From Halobacteriales archaeon QS_9_68_17 (GTDB taxonomy: Archaea > Halobacteriota > Halobacteria > Halobacteriales > Natronoarchaeaceae): a stretch of DNA of 64,000 nucleotides. A program made the position numbers and the translations under genes. Below, one piece after another: positions 16,665-26,149 of the stretch. The stretch lies in contig PXSA01000037.1 in the NCBI GenBank assembly GCA_003023565.1, forward strand, positions 1 to 64,000. Reading direction: 5' to 3'. The notes below the pieces were generated by a model. That model was given only the letters and a program-made list of their open reading frames with translations, was not told the origin of the DNA and searched no databases. The stretch's first letter is position 1. Every line of letters begins with the position of its first letter.

Positions 16665-17453
16665 GTGCAACTACCGACGGTCGAACGGATCCGGATCTAT
16701 CCGATCAAGTCGCTGGACGGCGCGGAGCGCGAGCGGGCGGCGCTGGTGTCGGGCGGCTGTCTCGCCGGCGACCGCGAGTTCGCTATCGTCGACGACGAGG
16801 GCGAGTACGTCAACGGCGTGCGGACCGACGCGGTCCACGGGCTGACCACGGCGGTCGACCGCGACGCGGGGACGGTGCGAATCGGCGAGCGCGGGGCGGA
16901 CGAGCGCCGCGAGTTCGACCTCGACGACCGGACGGCGCTGGGCGACTGGCTCTCGGACTACTTCGGGTTCGACGTCAGCGTGGTCCGCGACGAGCGCGGG
17001 ATGCCGGACCGCGCCGCCGGCGGCCCGACGGTCGTCAGCACTGCGACGCTGCGGGAGGTCGCGTCGTGGTTCGACGGCGTCACCGTCGAGGGCGTGCGCC
17101 GGCGCTTCCGGACGAACGTGGAGGTCGGCGGCGTCCCGGCGTTCTGGGAGGACAGGCTGTACGGCCCCGACGACCGCCGCGCGTTCGAGGTCGGGGACGT
17201 CCGCTTCGAAGGCGACGGCCCCTGCGGTCGCTGCGTGGTGCCGACCCGCGACCCCGACACCGGCGAGCGGACCGAGGGGTTCCAGGAGACGTTCGTCGAC
17301 CGCCGCGAGGCGACGCTCCCGTCGTGGACCCCCGAGGAGCGGTTCGACCACTTCTACAAGCTTACCGTCTCGACCCGCGTGTCCGGGCCGGTCGAGGGCG
17401 CGTCGATAGCGGTCGGCGACACCGTTCGCGTGCTGGACGACGAAGCGGAGTGA
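16665..17453 (+). CDS. MOSC domain protein (MOSC N-terminal beta-barrel plus MOSC)
   Basis: This 262-residue protein starts at a GTG, QLPTVERIRIYPIKSLDGA. Residues 1-110 match the MOSC N-terminal beta-barrel and 115-260 the MOSC domain, with the conserved cysteine in FEGDGPCGRCVVPTRDPDTG. The family includes mARC and YcbX, molybdenum-cofactor enzymes that reduce N-hydroxylated compounds. The conserved Cys is the proposed Mo ligand. The length is normal, and redox partner proteins are not encoded next to it. Confidence 0.85.
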   Translation: MQLPTVERIRIYPIKSLDGAERERAALVSGGCLAGDREFAIVDDEGEYVNGVRTDAVHGLTTAVDRDAGTVRIGERGADERREFDLDDRTALGDWLSDYFGFDVSVVRDERGMPDRAAGGPTVVSTATLREVASWFDGVTVEGVRRRFRTNVEVGGVPAFWEDRLYGPDDRRAFEVGDVRFEGDGPCGRCVVPTRDPDTGERTEGFQETFVDRREATLPSWTPEERFDHFYKLTVSTRVSGPVEGASIAVGDTVRVLDDEAE

Positions 17454-17464
17454 CCGCCGCGTCG

Positions 17465-17674
17465 TCACTCACCGGAGTCGAGGACCTCCTCGAACGACCG
17501 GTCCTTGCTGTCGGCGTCGGCGAACGCGTCGCCGTCACCGTCGACCGACGCGCCGCCACGGTCGCCCGGAACGCTTCCGCTGGCGTCCGTCTCGTCCACG
17601 TCGGTCTCGAAGTCGTCGAGCATCTCGCTCGGCCGCCGTGCCCGGCCGCCGAGACCGGCCGCGGAGGGCGACAC
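17465..17674 (-). CDS. possible small acidic protein
   Basis: This frame of 69 residues has an acidic, disordered-looking second half (MLDDFETDVDETDAS through FEEVLDSGE) typical of haloarchaeal composition. The first 17 residues are basic and unlike it, so MLDDFETD could be the true start. It converges with the MOSC gene. I recognise no domain, and it may be the tail of a decayed gene. Confidence 0.3.
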   Translation of the reverse strand: MSPSAAGLGGRARRPSEMLDDFETDVDETDASGSVPGDRGGASVDGDGDAFADADSKDRSFEEVLDSGE

Positions 17675-17685
17675 GTGTTCCCGGC

Positions 17686-18081
17686 ATCCCGTCGCTTCAG
17701 GTCGCCGCCAGTAGGGCGCGCACGCCGATGGAGGACGCCGAGTTCGTCGCGCTGCACGAGAGCGGCGGCCTGACCGATGACCTCGACCGGCTACGGGGGG
17801 CCGTCGGCGACCGCCACCTGTTCGTCCTGCCGCGCCCGTTCGACCCGATGCCCGGCGACGTGGCGGCCGAACTGTTAGACGCCGGCGCGGACCCGTCGCT
17901 CGCGGCGCTCGTGCTGGAGCGGCTGCCCCACGACGACGAGTCGATCACGCGGACCTCGCTGGGGTCGCTCGCGGAGCACGCCGGCGGGAGCGGCCCCGAG
18001 TCGACCCCGTTCTCGGACCTGTCGGCGCTGGCGTGCGGCGGTAGGGGAAACCCGTTCCTCGCCCCCGCGGCGTGTCCGTGA
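17686..18081 (+). pseudogene. cbiE: CbiE (cobalt-precorrin-7 methyltransferase) C-terminal remnant
   Basis: From about 17686 the frame reads PSLQVAASRARTPMEDAEF, then LFVLPRPFDPMPGDVAAELL and HDDESITRTSLGSLAEHAGG, ending STPFSDLSAL. This is the second half of a CbiE/CobL-type tetrapyrrole methyltransferase, which methylates C5 of the corrin precursor. The N-terminal half, with the SAM-binding GxGPGxxxxLT motif, is absent: the sequence upstream is Arg-rich and does not resemble it. The end also departs from the family (CGGRGNPFLAPAACP). I read it as a truncated relic of a corrin-ring synthesis cluster. Confidence 0.65.
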
Positions 18082-18165
18082 CCCACGCTACCCCTCGCGA
18101 CCGGCGACATGAATTCTCTCTCACAGTTGCCTAGGACTACCCGTGTCCGCGCCCTGTCTCCGGGT

Positions 18166-18576
18166 ATGGTTCAAGAGGACACCGGACAGGCGACTATCGT
18201 GTACGAGGGTCCGGACGGCGACGCCGTCGAGCGGACTGTCGACAACGAGCACGTCGCGTACTTCCAGGACCACTGGATCGTCAAGATAGACGACGAGGCC
18301 TACGAGGAGGAAGAGCGGATGGAGGGCCGGGACACGGTCCGGCGCATCCCCGCCCAGCGCGTCTACTACGTCGAGCGCTCCGTCGAGGAGTTCGAACAGG
18401 AAGTCAAGACGCTCCGGGACCAGTTCCAGTCCATCACGGAAGACCTCCGCTCGAAGCTCATGGGCGGCGGTGGCGAGACTGACCGGACCGAGACGGAGCC
18501 CCACCGGATCGAGGTCGAACGCGGTGACCGAGGCAGTGGGAACCGGGGCGATGGCGACCGGGGCGACGAGACGTAA
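18166..18576 (+). CDS. hypothetical acidic coiled-coil protein
   Basis: This 136-residue protein starts at the ATG 18166 (MVQEDTGQATIVYEGPDGD). The first 55 residues look like a small beta domain (VDNEHVAYFQDHWIVKI). Residues 70-100 form an amphipathic helix likely to coil (VEEFEQEVKTLRDQF). The tail is a Gly/Asp/Arg low-complexity stretch. This type is common in haloarchaea with no assigned function. It is intact although both neighbours are decayed cobalamin genes. Confidence 0.65.
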   Translation: MVQEDTGQATIVYEGPDGDAVERTVDNEHVAYFQDHWIVKIDDEAYEEEERMEGRDTVRRIPAQRVYYVERSVEEFEQEVKTLRDQFQSITEDLRSKLMGGGGETDRTETEPHRIEVERGDRGSGNRGDGDRGDET

Positions 18577-18649
18577 GACGGCCACGAACGACCGGACGGG
18601 GCGACGTGACGCGGATCGCTCCGGACGAGTGAGGCGTGACCTCGGCCGG

Positions 18650-19090
18650 CGAAGGGCGCTCCGTTCCCGCGGCGGGGTCGCGGCGACAGTTCTTCGACCG
18701 CCGCGGCCGTCGGTCGCCATCGGCCGGGCGTTCATCGTCAGCGTGGTCTCGAACGACGGCGGGTGCGCCCCGTCGACCATGACGCGCTGGGTTTCGACCG
18801 CCGCGCGGATGACGTCGGTGACGCGCTCGTGCGCGCCGAGCGCGTCGGCTAAGAGAGGCCGCCGCGGTCGAGTTCCAGTTTTCGCGGGATCTCCTCGGTG
18901 GCCGGCCCGCCGGTGAGAAACAGCGGCACGGCGACCGCGTCGTCGCCGAGTTCGTGGACGGGTCGTGCTCGTAGTAGGCGGTGCGAACGTCGTCGGCGAC
19001 GCCGGTCGACCGCAGTCGTCGAGCGCGTGTCCCGACGACCTCGCGGGCCTGCGTCGTGTCGCGGGCGATGAGGAGGAGCGCGTCCGTCAT
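18650..19090 (-). pseudogene. cbiX: CbiX-type sirohydrochlorin cobaltochelatase pseudogene
   Basis: Read leftward from the ATG at 19090, the sequence opens MTDALLLIARDTTQAREVV and reaches YYEHDP, the start of a CbiX protein. After a frame change come VPLFLTGGPATEEIP and LELDRGGLS. After another shift come ALGAHERVTDVIRA and FETTLTMNARPMATDG. These are the N- and C-terminal pieces of the haloarchaeal two-domain CbiX, which inserts cobalt into sirohydrochlorin. The middle of the protein is missing and at least two frameshifts separate the pieces, so no active enzyme can be made. Confidence 0.7.
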
Positions 19091-19222
19091 CGTCCTTTGC
19101 TCAACCGCGTTTGCTTTCTAGCAACCAATTTTTACTAACGGACCGACGGAACCGGTTAATCAACTCGCGTCTCGGGGGGTTTCAGTGAGCGACCTCGCCC
19201 ACGTCGGGCGATCCGACGCTCG

Positions 19223-20623
19223 TCACTCCCGGACACGGTCGGACGCCTCGCGGAACAGGCCGTCGAGGATCTCGGGCGTCGTCGGGTGGTACGCCCGGTC
19301 CGGCAGGTCGCGCACGTCCAGTTCCGTCTCGACCGCGACCTGCATCGTCTTCGCCATGACGTCCGCGTGGTAGTGCAGGCCCTGGTAACCGAGCACCGTC
19401 CCGTCGCCGGGGTCGACGACGAGCGTCGCGCGCCCCTCGGGTACGTCTTTCGATTTGAACACCCCGTCATCGCTCGCCTCGCGCGTGACGGCGACGTGGT
19501 CGACCCCCTTCGCCTCGGCGGACTCGACCGAGTGCCCCACGCGGGCGAAGGGGTAGACGCCGAGCCCCGAGAAGATGACGTGGTGATGGACGTTCTCGTA
19601 GGGCGACAGCGTCTGCCCGCGCCAGTGCGACAGGGCGTTGTCGGCCGCTTTGATCCCCTGCTCTTTCGCGACGTGGAGGACCGGCTCGTGGCCGTTGACG
19701 TCGCCGACGACGAACACGCGCTCGTCGTCGCGGGCCTGCATCGTGTCCCGTACCCACCCCGACCCCGGATCGAGCGCCGTGTTCTCCAGGCCGAGGCCGT
19801 CGACGTTCGGCCGGCGGCCGGTGAAGAGGAACAGTTCGTCCGCCTCGACGGCGTCGCGCTCGCCGCCGCGGTCGAGATGCAAACGCACGCCCCCGTCGCC
19901 GGTCGGTTCGAGCCGTTCCTCGTCCGTCTCCGTCAGCACGTCCACGTCCCACTCCTCCTCGTAGAGGTCGAGGAGTTCGTCGCCGTACTCGGGGTCCGCC
20001 TCGTCCAGCGGTCGCTCGGCGTGTTCGATCACGGTGAGCGAGGTCCCGGCCTCGGCGATGTACGGCACCAGTTCCAGTCCGACGTAGCCGAACCCCATCA
20101 CGACCCCCGACTCCGGGAGCTCCGTCGCGTCGAGCACGTCCGCGCTCGTCGCGTAGTCCACGTCGTCGATCCCGTCGATGTCGGGCGTGTTCACCGTCGA
20201 CCCGGTCGCGATCACGACGTAGTCGGGCTCTATCGTCCGGTCGCCGACGGCGATGGCGCGGTCGTCGACGAACCGCGCCGTGTCGTGGACGAACTCCACG
20301 TCGTCGCGCTCCGCCATCCCGTGGACCGACTCGCGGCGGTGTTCCGCGAACCCGAGTACGTGGTCGTCTTTCGTCTCGACGACCCGCTCTAGGTCCACGT
20401 CCGGTAGCTCTCCGGTCAGCCGGTCGTCGTGGCGCGCCCTGAAGCGGTGCGCGCCGGCCGAGATGACCTCCTTCGAGGGCATACAGCCCCGCAGGATGCA
20501 GAGGCCGCCGCCGGGGTCCCCGTCGTCGATCAGCGTCAGTTCCACGTCGGGCTCGTCGACGAGTTCGCCCGCGGCGGCGACGCCGGCGCTCCCGTACGCG
20601 CCGATGATGGCGACGTGTGGCAT
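19223..20623 (-). CDS. FAD-dependent pyridine nucleotide-disulfide oxidoreductase (dihydrolipoamide dehydrogenase-like)
   Basis: This 466-residue flavoprotein has the FAD-binding N-terminus (MPHVAIIGAYGSAG) and redox-active disulfide LCILRGCMPSK (C-x4-C). The NAD(P)-binding motif is VVMGFGYVGLELVPYI, the second FAD motif is DDERVFVVGDVNG, and it has the C-terminal dimerisation domain (KTMQVAVETELDVRDL). The first glycine motif reads GAYGSAG instead of the usual GxGxxG, and the catalytic HPT-type motif near the end appears as AYHPTTPEI. E3 partner genes of a 2-oxoacid dehydrogenase are not adjacent, so it may act on a different disulfide. It is complete. Confidence 0.8.
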   Translation of the reverse strand: MPHVAIIGAYGSAGVAAAGELVDEPDVELTLIDDGDPGGGLCILRGCMPSKEVISAGAHRFRARHDDRLTGELPDVDLERVVETKDDHVLGFAEHRRESVHGMAERDDVEFVHDTARFVDDRAIAVGDRTIEPDYVVIATGSTVNTPDIDGIDDVDYATSADVLDATELPESGVVMGFGYVGLELVPYIAEAGTSLTVIEHAERPLDEADPEYGDELLDLYEEEWDVDVLTETDEERLEPTGDGGVRLHLDRGGERDAVEADELFLFTGRRPNVDGLGLENTALDPGSGWVRDTMQARDDERVFVVGDVNGHEPVLHVAKEQGIKAADNALSHWRGQTLSPYENVHHHVIFSGLGVYPFARVGHSVESAEAKGVDHVAVTREASDDGVFKSKDVPEGRATLVVDPGDGTVLGYQGLHYHADVMAKTMQVAVETELDVRDLPDRAYHPTTPEILDGLFREASDRVRE

Positions 20624-20723
20624 ACGTGGGTGGTGCGTCGGCTGTCGGGTTCAAGCTTCGGGCGGCCGTGCGTCAGACGCGGGAAGGCGGAAAGCGAGAA
20701 ACGGGAACCGAGTAGTTACGGGC

Positions 20724-21896
20724 CTATCCGCGGATCCGGGCGGCCGCGAGCGACAGCAGCGCCGCGAGCGCGGCCGTCACGCCGAACCCGGGCTGGCCGC
20801 CACCGTCGCTGGTCTCGCCGTCTGACTCGTCGTCACCGCCTTCGGTCGTCGTCTCCTCGCTCGCGCCGTCATCGGCGACGACGATCTCCCGCTCCGAGAA
20901 GTGGTTCACGGCGACGAGCACGTCCGCGCTCGCCTCGGCGCTGCCGGACTGGCGCACTGCGTAGGCCGAACTGTTGCCGCCCTCCGCGGCGTTCCGGAGT
21001 TCGGCGTACGAGGAGGCTTCGGCGGCGGCCTCGCCGTCGATGGTCACGGTGAGGGAGTCGCTCGCCGCGAGCGCCGCGTCGGAGACGCTCGCGATGACGA
21101 CCGTCCCCTCCTCGGTGGCGCGCTCGGCGGTCATGCGGACCTCGCTCTCGCTCCGCTCGGTCACCTCGACCGCGGTGTCCTGCCCGTACTCGATGGTGTC
21201 CGCGACGGCCTCGCCGTCGCGCTCGGTCAGGTACACCTCGGCGGTCGCGGTGCCGTTGGCGATGAACGCCTCCGTCCGCTCGTCGTCCTCGCCGCGCTCG
21301 TCGTACGAGCGCGTGACGAGCTTGGCGTCGTCGCCGAGCGAGGCGGTGACGTTGCCGTCCTCGTTGGTCGTCACCTCGCCCTCGCCGACGACGACGAAGG
21401 CGGTCTCCGAGCCGTTGGCGGTCGTCACGGCGACCCGCGAGTCGCTCTCCTGCTCGGCCTCGGCGTCGGACGCGAGACCGACCTCGACGTACTGGGACTC
21501 GCCGCCGGCGTCGACGATGAGCACGCCGTGCTCGCTGTCATGGGCCGTCATCTCGGCCGACCCGCCGATGTCGACGCTCGCGCGCGTCGAGGACTGTGCG
21601 GCCAGCGACGTCTCCGCGCCGGCCACACCGGTCACCGTCGAGAGCTCGACGTCCGCGCCGGCGTCGACACCGGTACGGCTCTCGTGGTCGGACTGGGACT
21701 CGACCGCGACGGTCTCCGCGACCACGTCGCCGTCGACGGCGTAGTCGGTCATCGCGCTGTTCTCGACTTCGAAGGACACGTGCGCGCCGCTGTACGCCTC
21801 CGCCTCCTGCTCGGCGGGGCCGCTCGCGGCGACGCCCGCAGGGGTGACGCTCGCTATCACGAGCAGCGCTGTCAGGGCAGCTGCTATCTGTTTCAT
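20724..21896 (-). CDS. secreted PGF-CTERM surface protein
   Basis: This 390-residue protein has a signal peptide (MKQIAAALTALLVIASVTPAG, cleavage near AAS) and a beta-rich, very acidic ectodomain with few aromatics and scattered N-glycosylation sequons (NGSE, NGTA, NSSA). A Thr/Glu/Asp-rich stalk (EETTTEGGDD) precedes the C-terminal GQPGFGVTAALAALLSLAAARIRG. That PGF motif plus hydrophobic segment and basic end is the PGF-CTERM signal, which ArtA removes while attaching the protein to a membrane lipid. I start at the ATG 21894-21896, which places the signal peptide at the start. The function of the ectodomain is unknown. Confidence 0.85.
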   Translation of the reverse strand: MKQIAAALTALLVIASVTPAGVAASGPAEQEAEAYSGAHVSFEVENSAMTDYAVDGDVVAETVAVESQSDHESRTGVDAGADVELSTVTGVAGAETSLAAQSSTRASVDIGGSAEMTAHDSEHGVLIVDAGGESQYVEVGLASDAEAEQESDSRVAVTTANGSETAFVVVGEGEVTTNEDGNVTASLGDDAKLVTRSYDERGEDDERTEAFIANGTATAEVYLTERDGEAVADTIEYGQDTAVEVTERSESEVRMTAERATEEGTVVIASVSDAALAASDSLTVTIDGEAAAEASSYAELRNAAEGGNSSAYAVRQSGSAEASADVLVAVNHFSEREIVVADDGASEETTTEGGDDESDGETSDGGGQPGFGVTAALAALLSLAAARIRG

Positions 21897-22046
21897 TGCA
21901 TCTCTGCCAGAGACCACGCCGCCGTATACGCTTTGTGGCCACTCGTTATACTGATAACTAAAAGTCCGCCCATCAGCGATCGAAAGTGATCACTGGTGGA
22001 CGAGACTATGAAACCCGGGTCGCGAAAACGGGATAGCCGCCGAGGC

Positions 22047-23000
22047 TTACCGCGAGATCCGGTTCAGGTCGTCGCCGATGACGGACTCGACCTCCTTCTT
22101 CGTCACCGTGGCCACGTCGCCGGGGATCGTACGCTTGAGCGCCGCCGTCGCGGAGGCGTACTCCAGCGAGCGGGCGACGTCGTCGCCGGAGAGGCGGCGA
22201 CCGAGGAACGCGCCGATGAAGGCGTCGCCCGTGCCGATGGCGTCGACCGTGTCGGCCTCGTAGACGTCCTGCTCGTGGACGACGTTGTCGTGCCACGCCA
22301 GCGAGCCGTGCTCGCCCTGCGTGACGACGACCGTCTCGAAGTCGTACTTCGAGGCGAGGTGGTGCGCGAGTTCGGGGGCGGAGCCCTCGTAGTCCAGCAC
22401 CGTCTCGGCGTCGCGGAAGGGGATGACCAGCACGTCGACGAGCTGGAACAGCTTCGTCACGGTCGCCCGGGCCTCCGACGGCGACCAGAGCTTCGAGCGG
22501 TAGTTCACGTCGAACGCCGTCGTCGTGTTGGCCTTCTTCGCGACCTGGAGGAGGTTCGCGGTCGCGTCGCGCAACGAGTCCGACAGCGCGGGCGTGATCC
22601 CACTGGTGAAGAAGGCGCGGGCGTCGCGGACCGTGCTCAGGTCGAACTCCTCGGCGCTGGCCGTGGTGACGGCGGCGTCCTCGCGGTCGTAGATGACGTT
22701 CGTCCCGCGGGGGCTGCCGGCCTGTTCGAGGTAGTAGGTCCCCTGCCGGCCCTCCTCGGACCAGACGATATCCGTATCGATGCCGTAGCCCCGCAGGCCG
22801 TTGTCCACGCGCCGACCGAGCGGGTTGTCCGGGAGCTTCGACAGCCACGTCGACACCGCGCCGAGGCGCTCGGCGGCGACGGCGACGTTGCTCTCCGCGC
22901 CGGCGGCGCGGAACTCGAGTTCCGGCGTCGTCTCCAGGCGCTCGTTGCCCGGCGGCGAGAGCCGCAGCATCGTCTCGCCGAAGGTGACAAGGTCGTTCAT
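22047..23000 (-). CDS. kdgK: 2-keto-3-deoxygluconate kinase (PfkB family)
   Basis: This 317-residue sugar kinase of the PfkB/ribokinase family phosphorylates 2-keto-3-deoxygluconate in the semi-phosphorylative Entner-Doudoroff pathway used by haloarchaea. The N-terminal [18 protein letters not shown] is the KDG-kinase-type opening. The substrate glycine pair lies in [12 protein letters not shown]. The catalytic [17 protein letters not shown] contains the anion hole and the Asp base. The length is normal and the frame intact. It lies upstream of mutL on the same strand with a gap of about 140 bp. Catabolic genes for related sugar acids lie at 26-31 kb. Confidence 0.88.
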   Translation of the reverse strand: MNDLVTFGETMLRLSPPGNERLETTPELEFRAAGAESNVAVAAERLGAVSTWLSKLPDNPLGRRVDNGLRGYGIDTDIVWSEEGRQGTYYLEQAGSPRGTNVIYDREDAAVTTASAEEFDLSTVRDARAFFTSGITPALSDSLRDATANLLQVAKKANTTTAFDVNYRSKLWSPSEARATVTKLFQLVDVLVIPFRDAETVLDYEGSAPELAHHLASKYDFETVVVTQGEHGSLAWHDNVVHEQDVYEADTVDAIGTGDAFIGAFLGRRLSGDDVARSLEYASATAALKRTIPGDVATVTKKEVESVIGDDLNRISR

Positions 23001-23138
23001 CGGCTCACCCCGGGCCTGTCGGTCGGTTCCTGTCGTGGGGACGGACGGTTCATACCTCCGTCAATGAACGGGATCGGTATAAGTTCCCCCGTTCGACGCG
23101 CCGCCGGTCGCGACACCGCGATCGGCGTCGCTGGCCCG

Positions 23139-25397
23139 TCACGGTTCGCGTCGGCCGCCGTGGCCGGGGTAGTCCCGCTCGAACCGCTCCGCCAGTTCGT
23201 CCTCGTCGAGTTCGATCACGACGGGCCGCCCGTGCGGACAGGCGTACGGGTTCTCGCAGCCGTCGAGCGCGGCGAGCAGTTCCGTCACCGCGCCCTCCGT
23301 CAGCGACGTGTTCCCCGTCATCGACGGGTAACAGGCGAGGTCGGCGATGAACTCGTCGGCGAGCGACTCGACCGTCTCCCGTCCGGACGCCTCGTCGGCC
23401 GTCGAGACGAACGAGGCGAGCACGTCGCGCAGGCGCTCCGGGTCGAGCGTCTCGTCGAAGACGGCCGGCACCGTCGTCACCTCGACGGTCCGGTCGTCGG
23501 CCCGGGTCGCGTAGAAGCCGAGCCCGGCGAGCGCGTCGGCGTAGTCCTCGAACAACGCCGCCTCGCCGGCGGTCAGCCCCAGTTCGACCGGTTCGGCCAG
23601 CGACTGCGCCGTCGTGTCGCCCTCGAACGCCGCGTGCAGGCGCTCGTAGTTCACCCGCTCGTCGGCGGCGTGCTGGTCGACCAGCGCCAGCCCCGTCCCC
23701 GTCTCCGCGACGACGTAGGTGTCGCTGAACTGCCCCAGCACGCGCATCGGCGGGAGGCTGTCGTACTCGCGCGTCCGGTCGACGGCGTCGCCGGTCAGCG
23801 TTCGCTGCTCGCTCGCGCCGGCGAACTTCGACGCGCCGGCGGCGTCGCTGTCGGCCGGCGTCCGTCCGTCGTCGGAAGCGGTGGACTCCGCGGTTTCTGC
23901 GGTCTCTTCGATTTCTGCGGTCTCTGGATCCGACACAGCCTCTCCCGTCTCTCTGCCGCTTTCGCCGCCTTCAGTGGTTGGTCTCTCTTTCTCGTTTCTT
24001 TTTTCTGTAGTTTCTACAGAGTTCGCAGAGCTACTCCCGTCGACGGATCCGCTCGCCGCGCTCTCGGTCGTCGCGTCGCCGTTCGCCGCGTTCCGAGTCT
24101 CGTTCGCCGGTCCGCCGTCCGCCCCGGCCGATCCGTCACCGCCGGCCGACGACGACTCGGCGGCGCGGTCCGACGCCCCGCCCGAACCGTACGCCGCGTG
24201 GTCGGCGGCCGGTTCGCGGTCGCCGGACGCGTCACCGCCCGTCCCGTCGTCGGACGAGTCACTCGCTCCCTCGTCTCTCCCGTCGTCCGCCTCGGCGGAC
24301 GCGGGTTCGGGCCGAACGTCGGCCTCGTCGGGGGCCGAGCGCCCCCGCGGCGCGCCGGAGCGGACCAGGCCGTGGTCGAGCAGCGCGCTCTCGACGGCCG
24401 CCTCGACCTGTCGGCGCAGTCCCGCCTCGTCGTCGAACCGGGCCTCCATCTTCCGCGGGTGGACGTTCACGTCGACGGCGGCGGCGGGCACGTCGAGAAA
24501 GAGGACGACGAAGGGGTACCGATCCGCGGCTAACTGGCCGCCGTACGCCTCCAGCACGGCCTCGCGGACGGCGCTCACCGTCACGTAGCGGCCGTTGATG
24601 AACGTCGAGACGTACTCGCGGCTGGAGCGGTTCGTCTCGGGGTGGCTGACGTAGCCGGTTCCCGCCTCCAGCGGGCCGGGCGGCAGGTCGACCGCGTCGA
24701 CCTCGATCATCGACTCGGCAACCTCGCGGCCGTAAACCGAGAGCATCGCGGAGCGCAGGTCGCCCCGGCCCGTCGTCGAGAACGTCTCGCGGCCGTCGTG
24801 TTCGAGCGACACCGCGACGTCGGGGTTCGCCAGCGCGTAGCGCGTGACGATCCGGTTCACGTGGGCGAACTCCGTCGCCTCCGTCTTCAGGTACTTCTTC
24901 CGGGCGGGCGTGTTGTAGAAGAGGTCGGTCACCTCGATGGTGGTGCCCGCCGGGCGGCCCGCCGGCGAGACGTTCGTCACCTCGCCGCCCTCCAGTCGGA
25001 GTTCGGTCGCCGCGCCGTCCGCGCCGCGGGCCTTCGTCGTGACGGTCGCCCGCGACACCGCGCCGATGGTGTGTAGTGCCTCGCCGCGGAACCCGAGCGT
25101 CGTCAGCCCGGACTCCAGATCGTCGAGGTCCCGGATCTTGCTCGTCGTGTGCTCGCGCACCGCCGTCCTGACGGCCTCTTCGGTCATCCCGACGCCGTCG
25201 TCGCTGACACAGACCCGGTCGATGCCGCCGCTCTCGACCTCGACCCCGATGCGCGAGGCGTCCGCGTCGATGCTGTTCTCGACCAGTTCCTTCACGACGC
25301 TGGCCGGGCGCTCCACCACCTCGCCGGCCGCGATGCGCCGGACCGTCGACTCGTCCAGTTCGCGGATCTCGTCGTCAGCGGCGTCCGCGTCGCTCAC
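23139..25397 (-). CDS. mutL: DNA mismatch repair protein MutL
   Basis: This 752-residue MutL homologue starts at a GTG, SDADAADDEIREL. The N-terminal GHKL ATPase (about 10-340) shows VVKELVENSIDADAS, SDDGVGM, and TLGFRGEALHTIGA, with the transducer lobe ending at VDVNVHPRKMEARF. A long acidic low-complexity linker (about 365-575) follows, then the dimerisation domain with LALVDQHAADERVNYE, a DQHAxxER metal-site motif. The C-terminal ACPHGRP motif also fits an endonuclease-type MutL. The linker is locally AT-rich and has short repeats. It cooperates with MutS in mismatch repair, and mutS lies 7 kb away across an apparent island. Confidence 0.92.
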   Translation of the reverse strand: MSDADAADDEIRELDESTVRRIAAGEVVERPASVVKELVENSIDADASRIGVEVESGGIDRVCVSDDGVGMTEEAVRTAVREHTTSKIRDLDDLESGLTTLGFRGEALHTIGAVSRATVTTKARGADGAATELRLEGGEVTNVSPAGRPAGTTIEVTDLFYNTPARKKYLKTEATEFAHVNRIVTRYALANPDVAVSLEHDGRETFSTTGRGDLRSAMLSVYGREVAESMIEVDAVDLPPGPLEAGTGYVSHPETNRSSREYVSTFINGRYVTVSAVREAVLEAYGGQLAADRYPFVVLFLDVPAAAVDVNVHPRKMEARFDDEAGLRRQVEAAVESALLDHGLVRSGAPRGRSAPDEADVRPEPASAEADDGRDEGASDSSDDGTGGDASGDREPAADHAAYGSGGASDRAAESSSAGGDGSAGADGGPANETRNAANGDATTESAASGSVDGSSSANSVETTEKRNEKERPTTEGGESGRETGEAVSDPETAEIEETAETAESTASDDGRTPADSDAAGASKFAGASEQRTLTGDAVDRTREYDSLPPMRVLGQFSDTYVVAETGTGLALVDQHAADERVNYERLHAAFEGDTTAQSLAEPVELGLTAGEAALFEDYADALAGLGFYATRADDRTVEVTTVPAVFDETLDPERLRDVLASFVSTADEASGRETVESLADEFIADLACYPSMTGNTSLTEGAVTELLAALDGCENPYACPHGRPVVIELDEDELAERFERDYPGHGGRREP

Positions 25398-25498
25398 GGC
25401 CGTTCCACCTCCGACCTGTCGCGCGTGGGAGTCATCGGCGGTAGTTTCGAGCGCCGGTACTTGAACGTGCGGGACGAACGGCGACGGGCGCGGCGCTG

Positions 25499-25843
25499 TT
25501 GGTGACCGGGGGCGTCGCGCGGACCCTCGTCGCCGCCGACCCATGGCGAGCGCCGGTAACGGTCGCGTTCGCGGTGCTCGCATGGGACGCCGCGAAGACG
25601 GGCCTCGTCGACGGCGAGCGCGCGCCCGACGGACCCGGAACGGCGGCGCTCTCGACCGTCCACACGGCCGGGAACGTCGGGGTGGAGTGCGTCGCCGTCG
25701 GGGCCGCGCTCCTCCCCTACGGGCGCGCCCCGACGTCGCTTCCAGTCGCGGCGCTCGGCGCGCTGGTCGCCGCGGCGCTGGTGCGACGGCCGCACTGTTC
25801 TCTATTGCACAGTGGCACAATAGTCAATAGCGTACGTATGTAA
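25499..25843 (+). CDS. hypothetical membrane protein, C-terminus altered at an AT-rich junction
   Basis: This 114-residue protein has three or four hydrophobic segments (for example PVTVAFAVLAWDAAKTGL and PVAALGALVAAALV). It starts at a TTG or the following GTG, divergently from mutL. Through about 25796 the sequence is GC-rich and coherent. After RRPH it enters AT-rich DNA and encodes an unrelated tail (SLLHSGTIVNSVRM), so the natural C-terminus has probably been replaced. This junction is the left edge of the putative 25.8-31.8 kb island. Confidence 0.45.
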   Translation: MVTGGVARTLVAADPWRAPVTVAFAVLAWDAAKTGLVDGERAPDGPGTAALSTVHTAGNVGVECVAVGAALLPYGRAPTSLPVAALGALVAAALVRRPHCSLLHSGTIVNSVRM

Positions 25844-26149
25844 GATATGTTCTATTCGATTCTTGTAGGAAACAGAGCTGACCGGTACAGAACGACTAAG
25901 AGAAGCCATGAGTTCGCCTCGTCCGGTATAAGCCTCCATGGAGCAAAAAGTCTTGAACAGGATCGAGCGTTCGAGCGCCCGAGAAGGATCGTATCGAGAA
26001 ATAATTGAACCTCGAATATAGTCAGTATTTGAACCATTCTTCGATATTGTTCTTCCAGCAGAACATCTATTGGTGTTCGGACGCGCCCCGATCCGGGAGC
26101 AGCTACCCCGTCCCGAGAGACTAAGATCGTGGTACTTACAGACGCACTC
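25797..26149. other. AT-rich intergenic segment, left flank of putative island
   Basis: This stretch is markedly AT-richer than its surroundings, with many TAT/AAT runs. A 6-bp-arm inverted repeat (ctattg ... caatag, 25803-25824) lies at its left end. I find no convincing gene: the long minus-strand frame through it has no recognisable pattern and an unusual composition for this genome. It ends at the ATG of the hydroxyacyl-CoA dehydrogenase gene and presumably holds its promoter. Confidence 0.5.

Noticed and set aside
21996-24533. 845-residue plus-strand frame
   Set aside because: It is antisense to KDG kinase and mutL, which carry clear motifs; its composition is Arg/Val-rich without motifs.
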